Below are positions 55,867 through 64,000 of a DNA stretch of 64,000 bases, piece after piece (the stretch's first letter is position 1; each line of letters starts with the position of its first letter). The notes under the pieces were generated by a model. The model was not told where the DNA came from. It saw nothing but the letters and a program-made list of their open reading frames with translations, and ran no database searches. Source of the stretch: Candidatus Peribacteria bacterium (GTDB lineage Bacteria > Patescibacteriota > Gracilibacteria > Absconditabacterales > Absconditicoccaceae); contig JAISMG010000037.1 of NCBI GenBank assembly GCA_031276875.1, forward strand, positions 1 to 64,000, given 5' to 3'. The position numbers and the translations under genes are program-made.

Positions 55867-55888
55867 TTCTTATGATAAGTGGGATAAA

Positions 55889-57349
55889 TTATGGTTTCTT
55901 TTCAAGTTTAAATTTTGTTCTGTCTCCTTGCCATACATAAGACATTTTATACCTTGACTTTGTATTTATATTTCGCCACTTAGTGAAAAATTGAGAAGCA
56001 GTTTCTTCTTGAGTGGTAAATGGATATATATATCAATTTAATGAAGTTTCAAACTTTTGCTGTTCTATAGAAGAAATAAATTCTCCATTCAAAAGTTTTT
56101 TGCTTATTTCAGTAAGTTGTTTATATTCTGGCGTTGCCTGAGTTTTTACATCAAATAAAGGAATTGCTTTAAATTCTTTTGCTCCCCATTGACCGTGAAA
56201 TCCAAATCCTTGATTCGTTGCATCTTGTCCTCTGCGAGGATCAACATAAATCTTTCTATGAAATCATTGTCATGTAATTCAGATATTTCAAAATGCTTCT
56301 TCCAATGCAGAATCTTCACCACCAGAAAAATTACCTTCATACATTTTTCCCTTGTTCGGATCTCTTTGAAATCCTCCTGTCCTATTGTAATCTGATAATT
56401 TAAAACCAAAAGTTGCTCCTGTTAAAGTTTTACTCCCTTCACTATGCATCCACGGTGTAATCTGAGATAACCATGCTCTTTCCAAAATAAAAGCCCATTC
56501 ATCTCCTTTACTCTCTGCCACATCATATCGTCTTACGGACGAATGTAAAAATTTATTTGAAGTAATATCTAACTGTTTTTTCATTCCCATAATATAATTT
56601 TCATCCATTTTATAGGTATCTGCGTCTATCCCGATAAGTTTAGGGTCTGCTACTTTGGTATAATCAATGGTCTTTTTAATAGCATCTATCATATCTGCTC
56701 TAATGGTTCCCATTGGTATCACTTTTTCTTTTGTAGCTGTTCTTTTATTACTATATCCTTCTTCATCATTATAAAGATGGTCAATCACAATAATTCTCTT
56801 ATCTTTCTTTGCTAGATTTTTTAACTTTGCAAGTTGTGTTTTATATTCTTTCTCAGAAAAAGTAGCATCTAGCCTATTACGAGGTCCATTAAAATAAATT
56901 ATGGAAATAAAATTTCCTTTTTGATTTGAAATCGCATTTACCAAATCCTCCAATCTTTCTTCTTTCATATAACAAGGAGTAGTCGTAATTGCATCAGTAG
57001 CAATTTTCTCAAAATTATTTGCAGCTAAAATCTGAGCTGAAAGTTCTTGTACCCTTTTTTCAATAATATCATTTTTTCCCTCTACTTCTTCTTTGTATTT
57101 TCTCTTAGACTCATCAGGATGTCCAATCCATTGCCCATCTTTAAAAGCCCAACCATTTTCATCATAATCAGTATCTGTTAAACCATTAATATCTTTAACA
57201 TTATCTGAGATTTCACCGAAAATAAAACCAGGCTGTTGCATAGCATTTTTCAACTCTGAAACTGTTTGCTGAGTTTGTCTAACGAACCGTTCTAAAGCTT
57301 TTCTTCTAGGAGTAGCTCCATAGTCAACTCCTTTTTTGTTTCGTCGCAT
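55889..57349 (-). CDS. GT-A glycosyltransferase-like protein (copy A)
   Basis: 486 residues. An N-terminal helical part (about 130 residues) is absent from copy B. The GT-A part has NFISIIYFNGPRNR, KLIGIDADTYKMDENY (DxD), GDEWAFILERAW and FSGGEDSALEEAFGN, and RKIYVDPRRGQDATN near the end. GT-A enzymes use the DxD motif to bind the metal-nucleotide-sugar. The start is 23 bp after the stop of the giant Ser-Pro protein, with TTTATC exactly 16 bases before ATG. It may glycosylate that protein. Confidence 0.65.
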
Positions 57350-57372
57350 AGGTATAAGGATTGGTGATAAAA

Positions 57373-60300
57373 CTATGGTCTGGGAGACGGCATAGGACTT
57401 GGACTTGGTGAAGAATGGGGAGTTGCAGCAGCATCTAATTTGGAAGTATTGGAGAAGGTTGGAATAATTCGCGTTAATAATTTATTTCCAGCTTTCTGTC
57501 CTGCTTCTCCTGCAAGTTCACTCTTAATGGTAATCGTAGACTCCAAAAATCTTTGAGACTGGTCTCTAACAAGGTCTCCGGCAATACTCTGTGCTAAATC
57601 AGGTTTGATTGTAATAGTTCCCTGTCCTGCAATACTGGATACATCATAAGCTTTCAGACTTTGTTCTGTTGCTTCCAAAACTCTCATAATCTCCAAGTTT
57701 CCATTTTGAAACTTAGAAAAATCTGGATGTTTAGCAAGTTCTGCTGGAATTTGTTTGATTTGGTCGATTACACTAGATTGATCTGAAATATGCTGAAGTC
57801 TACTAACTTCTGAAATGACATCATTCATTTTATCTTGCCAATTAGTGAAGTTTCCAGGTCTCACTAATGTTGCATCGGTTCCACTCGCAGGATTGATGAT
57901 AACTTCTTTAATCTGTCCCTGAATATTAGCAGTATCCAAACCATCTTTGGCTGTCGTAAAGATATTGTTGCTACCATCAGTCAGATTATGTCCTCCAAGA
58001 CCTACTGTTTCTTTTCCTCCATCTACAGTCTGTGCCAAATGTTGTGCTTCGGTTCATTGAACTGCTTCTTTGGCGAACATTCCTGTTCCGAGAACTTTCT
58101 GTAATGCAGCACTAGTTGCAAAACTGATAGCTGCCGTAGTTAATCCTGATTTTACAGCTAATCTTTCTCTTTTGTTTCTAAAATTCCTCAATCTTTCATT
58201 ATATTCCTGTTCTAATGCTCTGGTTGTAGTATCCACGCTTATCGTTTCTCCATTTAAAATGGCAGTAAAAGCAGGGTTTGCAATAGCTGCCCTATTTGCC
58301 AAGCCAACTCTGCCAGCTCATAAATCAATTGCTTTTTCCAAGCGACGCATCTCTTGTTCAGCCTGTGCTTCTGTTTGAGAAGAAAGAAAGTTTCTACCGT
58401 GTTGTCTAAACATCTCTGTCATTGCATAAGCTTGTATTAACAGAACATTGAGTTGATTTCTTTGCAATGGGGTGAAATTTTGAGTCAGTAATGCAGAAAG
58501 ATTTGTCAATTCAGTAGCCAAGATATTTGTATCTTGTAAATCTTGTATGGTAGTTGCTTCATACTTACTGAGTTGACGTCTTGCTCTCATCCTCTGAAAT
58601 CGATTTCATGTTCTAGCAACATCTCTCCAGTGTTGCATAGTAGCTTCTTCTGCTTGATGGTTCATTGCATTTCTTTTTTCATATTCGTCAACTTCTTTGG
58701 TATAGTGAGCTTTTTTCTTGAAGTAATTGGCACCTCCTATGAGTCCAGCGGAAGTTCCTGTGGAAATGAGTCCCCCTACACTAGCTCCCATTACCACTCC
58801 TCCAATTCCTGCGGTAGCAATTGCAGTTAATGCTGATGCTCCAATTATTCCCCCCATTGTCAATCGGCGATGTCTATCCATCCATTCCCCTACTCTAGTA
58901 GTCCGTGAATGATGACGACCAGTATTTTCTGGTCTGATTTCATATGCTCCTCTTCCTGTAGTAATCATATCAATCTGTAATCTAGCATTATTGATACAAA
59001 GTCTAGCACAACCATTGACATGACGAAGATATGTATCTAATCTTCCACGGTCTAATCTTTGTCCATCGCTTACCCCTGCTAAAAGCGTATCTAGTTGTGC
59101 TCTGAATACCGGGTCTCTACCAAAATTTCTTACATAAGCAGAAACTTGCTGATAAAGCTGAGTATAGCTAGTCTCAATAGGAGGAGTAGGATTAGGCTCA
59201 TTATAATGATCAAACTGATATTGAAATGCATTATTCAAAGCACTATTAAGTTGTCTTTCTGCTCTTCGTGCATCTAACACTCTGAGAACATTAGTAGAAA
59301 AAAATCTTTCATCCATATTTCTTCCTCTGAAAGCAGGGTCTTGGGAAACGATATGATTAAATTGCTGTCTAAGTTCATCCTCTGTCATTGGAGGAACTCT
59401 ATTTATATCAATATATTCACTTGCTATTCTATCTACTTCAGCCTGAAAAACCGGAGCTAAAGTAATGGTTTCTGTTACTAACGTTGCATCTCCTGCGTGA
59501 CGATCAGCTGCCGCTGTCAATTCTTCATCATCAATTCCCATTGTAAATGGTCTAGGATTATTTCTCTCTGCTTCTAGTCTTCTCTGAACTTCCCTCCTGA
59601 CTCTTCTATCTCTAGAAAAGAAATATCCTGCTCTACTAAAGACATTCCATTTGGAAGTAGCATTAAAGTTTCTTCTCATTTCACTCGCCACCTGAGTATA
59701 AATTTGATGTTCACGAAGACTCGTTACATCGGAAAGAACAACTCTTTCTGGAGCAATTGTTGGATTTGATGAATATGAGGGATTTGGTGAAAACGATGGT
59801 GACGGTGAAAACGATGGTGATGGTGAGAGTGATGGTGATGGCGAAAATGATGGTGATGGTGAGAGTGATGGTGATGGCGAAAATGATGGTGATGGTGAGA
59901 GTGATGGTGATGGTGAGAGTGATGGTGATGGTGAGAGTGATGGTGATGGTGAGAGTGATGGTGATGGTGAAAGTGATGGTGATGGTGAGAGTGATGGTGA
60001 TGGTGAGAGTGATGGTGATGGTGAGAGTGATGGTGATGGTGAGAGTGATGGTGATGGTGAGAGTGATGGTGATATCCCCAATCCTATCATAAATACCTTC
60101 GTCAAGGCAACACTTGCTCCTGAAATTCAGCCTTTTACTCCTTTTAGCGCAGTAATCGGCAATGAAAAATCTATATCTTTAATTGCGTCTACCACATCAG
60201 ATGAAAGTCCATCTTTTAAAGTAATCTGACATTTTACTTCTCCTCATGAATACATAAAAGTAAAAGTTCCAATAGTTGTGGGAATACCTGCAACATCCAG

Positions 60301-61332
60301 TACCATTGTTAAAGGTGCAGGAGTATCTCCTGATTTGATGATATATGATGGATCAGATTTTCCTGTTGCATCTACTAATTTGAGAGAAGATGGCTCTATA
60401 TCTCTCGTTTGAAGAGTATAACTTTTATAATCTGTGGTAGTAGCTGTTTCAAATTCATTTTTCAAATCATATGTTTGATCAACTTTGGCACCAGTATAAT
60501 TTAGATTTCCTTTGTTAATATCCCCTAATTTAGTATTCATATCTGCCAAAAGTTCATATTCTGGTGTAACCGCCTCTAATTCTTTCTTTACATTATAAAT
60601 TCCTTTAAAACGATAAATTTCTTTCTCTTGAACTTCTTTTTTTATCTTCTGAGTTAAATCAGTAGCTTGTGCAGAATTAATCAATCCTTTTTCTGCTAAA
60701 TCATAAATACGATATAAATATAATGCAATACGAATTGCTATTTCTCTCTGAGTATCAGGTTGAGTATACAATTTACTACTTTGAATAAGAAAAGGATTAT
60801 TATTTTTACGAACATTTTTTACGAAACCAGAAAGTTCAGTATCAATATTCATTGTAGTAGCATTCAACACTTTTGAAATATCGGTAGTTCCAATATTTTT
60901 CTTCACATCTGACATATCTAAACTTTTTCCTCCAAAAAGTGTCCAAGTTTTCTTTACTACATCTAAATGCTGAAAGTCTTTTAATGTATCTAAGACAAGC
61001 GTTTGCAGAGTATCCTTTTCAGTAGTAGGCAAAGCAGGTACTACCTTTTTATAAAAAGTTGTATTCCATAGTTCCTTTATGCCATCATTCGTTGTAAAAT
61101 CTATCACCCCTTTTCCCAAATTCTTCTCAAAAAGTTGCTTTTTCTCTATAAGTTTTATTTTTAATGCTAAAAGTTTTGTTTCATCATCATTTCCCTCTGC
61201 AATTTCTGTTTTTAGTAGATTAAAAATTTCTTGCTTTTTCTCAGCAACCACATCAGCACTATTACGAAGACCAGTTTTAGCATTAATATCTGAAATAATT
61301 CAATCTAAACTGGGATTTGGTTTGTTTAACAT
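57373..61332 (-). CDS. Giant protein with a long Ser-Pro repeat and a Gly-zipper membrane segment
   Basis: 1319 residues in one code-25 frame, UGA-Gly at 60244, 58603, 58315, 58051 and others. Order: an N-terminal helical domain (about 1-260), a beta domain, one hydrophobic segment (GASVALTKVFMIGLG), about 17 SPSPSL/SPSPSF units (59768-60072), a large helical domain, a glycine-zipper membrane hairpin (GGIIGASALTAIATAGIGGV) and coiled-coil regions, ending in a Pro/Ser tail. No catalytic motif is seen. It is probably a surface or secreted structural protein. Two GT-A genes follow in the same operon. Confidence 0.7.
59768..60072 (-). repeat. About 17 18-bp repeats encoding SPSPSL/SPSPSF
   Basis: Unit on the plus strand: GATGGTGATGGTGAGAGT. 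It is highly uniform, with a few units changed to GAAAACG or AATGG forms at the 59.8 kb end. Each unit encodes six residues without UGA. The long frame on the opposite strand is an artefact of the repeat. Copy number probably varies between strains. Confidence 0.9.
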
Positions 61333-61458
61333 CTTATTTATATAAATCATCTAAAAATGGTGTGTGAATTTTCCTACTTAATTATATCCTAAACTTCCAA
61401 AATAAGCAAAAATCTGATACAAAATCAGACTTTTCATACTTGACTTATTTTAAAAATA

Positions 61459-64000
61459 TTATACAGAAAATCAAAAATTTGTTGTTAATAAAGACCTTGT
61501 TGATTCAAAAGGAGACATCCTTTTTTTGGCTGAACTAAGAAATTGTTGCGTAATCGTTTCATTCTGCAATAACGCACGTCTTTCTCTTATATCTGTAATA
61601 ATTACTCTATGAGTATCATTAATATTTGTTTCATTCATTATTACACCACCTTTCTGTTGATAAGGACCCTGTCCCCATCTAGATCTTCTTCTATTACGAC
61701 CTCAAATCTTTCCTGCTTGCCTGCCTGCTAACGCAGTAGCTCCTATTGCTCCTGTTGCACTACCAACATTTCCCCAATTCAAAGACCAAGGTAAAGCTCC
61801 TAGTGCACCACCTACTGCCGCACCTCACAAAGCAGCTGTTCCTACACTATTGGCTACTATTTTTCCTGTTCTTACACGCCTCAATTCTCTATCATAAGGT
61901 GCTCTATCGTGTGCTTCCACATAAGAGAATTCTTGAGTTGACCCATCAAAGAAATAGAGTCTTCCCGTCTGTCGGTCAGTTGCAGAAAGGAGTGAATTAT
62001 CATTAGCAATTTTTCTATTTTGGGTAATTCAACTAGCTCCCGTCAACATTTGTTCATTTACTGTAGCTAGAATATCTAGACTAATGCCATCAAAAATTCT
62101 TCCCTTTCTGCGTTTTCTTTTATTGATAATACTTGGTAATGAAGAAGGACCATATGTTTTCCCTTCATACGTTAGCGTAAATTTATTGTTTGCATATGCA
62201 ATACTAGCTCATGTATTGCCTCCAGTAGCAGTAGTGACAGGTACAGGACCCCAAGCAAATTTTCTTGTAGTTCCAAGATTTGCTAAAAAGTTCATTGGGT
62301 CTTTCCAGAGATGAATATTCAAGTTTGCTTTGAATTTATCACTACTAAATCGTCTATTGGTCATCACTCTCCTATAACTCTGATACTTTTGGTTCATAGC
62401 TTGCGTAAAATGGTTCATTACATCAGTCAAATTATGTTCTAGACTATATCCATTGGTATTTCGATTGGTAGTAGGAGCAAAATGCTGATTATAATCAAAA
62501 ATCGTTTCAATATGTTGCCTTCTAGCTCCCGTATGTATATCTATTTCTAATTCATTTGTAGCTAATGTAATATTTCCATTGTCCGCTATCTGTAAAGTGT
62601 GGGTAATATCAGCATTATGATGATTCTGATAAGAAAGAGGGATATTTTTATCTTTAGCCATCTGCACTACTGACCTAATAACATTATAAGCAATATGAAG
62701 TCTTTCTTTTCCAAAAGGGATTTGTTGATTTTGAAGGACTGCTTGTATCAATTCCATTGGACTTGCTGCAGACATTTTTAAAGGATATTGCTGTGACCCA
62801 GGGATATTAGTTCACCATACTTCTAATGTCATTTTTTTGGCTGAAACTACATTTACTTTCATATTATAGGTTATAGATTGCGGTGTTTCATTTTCTCCAC
62901 GTAACGTAAGAGTTTGGTCTTGTGGGAGCGTTGTGGTATCTTTTGCAAAAAAACTTAAGTAATTATAATCATTTGCACCAAAACGAACCCATCATCTTCC
63001 TGGACCTATTTTAAATCTCCTCTGATTTTCTTTAGCCAGTCCGCGATTGTTCATATCTTGATTGACTCTTCCATCACCAAAATCATCAACCTGACTTCTA
63101 TTTATAGTATCTATAAAATTATCAAAATTTGCCATCAAAAATCTACGATTATGATAATTATTATCTGGACGATCAATGACTTCTGAAAATCTATGACGCA
63201 TTCGTTGACCAATTTCTTCTCTATGAATTGCATGAATAGCAGTAGTAAAATCAGCTACACTTCTATTAGCTCTAGGATGAGTTCTCAATATTTCATCTCT
63301 ACGAGCATCTGAAGCAAACCAACATGTAAATCTATTGAAATCTACAAAATGTGCTTCACGATTAAAATTATTCCAATGTGGTTGTCCAATATATCTCGCT
63401 CTCAAAAAATCAAAACAAGCTTGTCTTTTTTCTGGAGTATCCAATAAAGCAGCTTTCGTAGGACTAAGTCTTTGCAATGTAGCAAAAATCATCTCTTGTT
63501 CTATACTTTCGTGGTCATTAGTCCATTGATGTTGTATTTCATGATGCAACACTCCAGCTCCCATATTGTTATAATCTATGATAGCTTGTTCACGTTGATT
63601 AACATTTAATGCTCCAATTCATGGAAGATTGATGGTAATATTTTTATCTTTGTAAAGATTTAACCCGTGAATTTGTGTAGTAGCTCTTACTGCTAAATCT
63701 AATGTTGTAAAATCAGTATCTGGCGGATTGATGACAAAACCTGCAATAATTAATTGTCCTGTGTCTCTATTAAAGGTTATTCCTGTCAACGTATGAGTTA
63801 CTCCATTATGCGTATACGTATAACGACCTGTTCCATCAGGTCTCAAAACAGTAGTACCATCTCTCATCACTAAATCATACGACCTCGTTCAAAATCCCAC
63901 AACATCAAAATTTGTACTCAAATCTCTGTTAGCATTGCTGGTATCAAACGTATGCACTGCTCCTACAGGTGTAGTTTCCAAATTAGTTGCTACGGTATAA
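61459..64000 (-). CDS. Giant protein with HExxH motif and Gly-zipper segment (partial)
   Basis: At least 847 residues; the N-terminus is beyond the right edge. UGA-Gly at 63619, 62992, 62209 and other positions. Near residue 150 of the visible part is VLHHEIQHQW, a zincin-type HExxH, followed by a helical domain (LRARYIGQPHWNNFNREAHF). A beta domain (KKMTLEVWGTN) and another helical part follow; near the C-terminus there is a glycine-zipper membrane stretch (GGAAVGGALGAL) and a basic tail (RNRRRSR). Could be a surface or secreted metallopeptidase or toxin-like protein. It ends 126 bp before the Ser-Pro giant gene, probably in one operon. Confidence 0.65.

Noticed and set aside
59757..60092. 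Long plus-strand frame of Met-Val/Lys repeats across the 18-bp repeat
   Set aside because: It is the reverse reading of the SPSPSL repeat; the minus-strand frame is continuous with a 1319-residue protein.
1..64000. Widespread pseudogenes or selenocysteine as the explanation for in-frame UGA
   Set aside because: Interrupted genes retain all catalytic motifs in a single frame, UGA falls at conserved glycines, UGA is far too frequent for selenocysteine, and no SECIS-type pattern is needed.

Overview
The window is a piece of a small, AT-rich bacterial chromosome that translates UGA as glycine (genetic code 25). This points to the Candidate Phyla Radiation lineages Absconditabacteria (SR1) or Gracilibacteria (BD1-5/GN02); the sequence alone does not say which. 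The evidence is direct. Read with the standard code, rpoC, tyrS, rel, an ABC transporter, a RluA-type pseudouridine synthase and many other genes break at UGA, often exactly where the family has an invariant glycine (Walker A, KFGKS, TGRTHQIR, the Nudix box). TAA and TAG are the only stops. All coordinates below use code 25, so many genes are longer than standard ORF calls, and several (two Nudix genes, a methyltransferase, higA, dut, priA) only appear when UGA is read through.

Layout. 1-2.2 kb: an exported-protein fragment, an acidic unknown, and a divergent promoter pair. 2.3-12 kb: an ABC exporter, rpoC without rpoB, a small membrane protein and a class A penicillin-binding protein. 12-22 kb: housekeeping genes (pseudouridine synthase, trmD, a 5'-3' exonuclease, a small P-loop kinase, tyrS, glyS) with a glycosyltransferase whose two halves are in swapped order, an exported protein and two tandem SemiSWEET-like membrane proteins. 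21.8-29 kb: a MoxR-type AAA+ ATPase/vWA-metallopeptidase operon. The ATPase carries an unusual C-terminal extension, also present as a stand-alone paralog, that ends in a GC-rich tail; a deleted AAA_14/DUF4143 gene lies between them. 29-41 kb: efp, Nudix hydrolases, a frameshifted GNAT-like gene, a glycosyltransferase, malic enzyme, a higBA toxin-antitoxin pair, a beta-roll surface protein, an RseP-type protease, dUTPase and a nucleotidase. 41-51 kb: a large unknown, the C-terminal half of PriA, a methyltransferase, small membrane proteins, tRNA-Arg, secreted proteins and bifunctional rel. 51-64 kb: surface proteins (SLH/LRR protein, M23 peptidase), two paralogous GT-A glycosyltransferases, and two giant proteins, one with a long Ser-Pro repeat and one with an HExxH motif that runs off the window.

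Two sequence-wide signals are not explained by the genes. First, about 30 of roughly 50 start codons have a TTTATC/TTTATT/TTTACY hexamer 15-18 bases upstream, within and at the head of operons, while Shine-Dalgarno sequences are essentially absent. Second, the word AAAAAGCTGA (and AAAATGCTGA) recurs about 30 times on both strands and in all reading frames, sometimes as inverted pairs at gene ends, as DNA-uptake or Chi-like sequences do. Promoters look sigma70-like (TTGACA or TTTGCA, 16-18 bp, TATACT or TATAAT).
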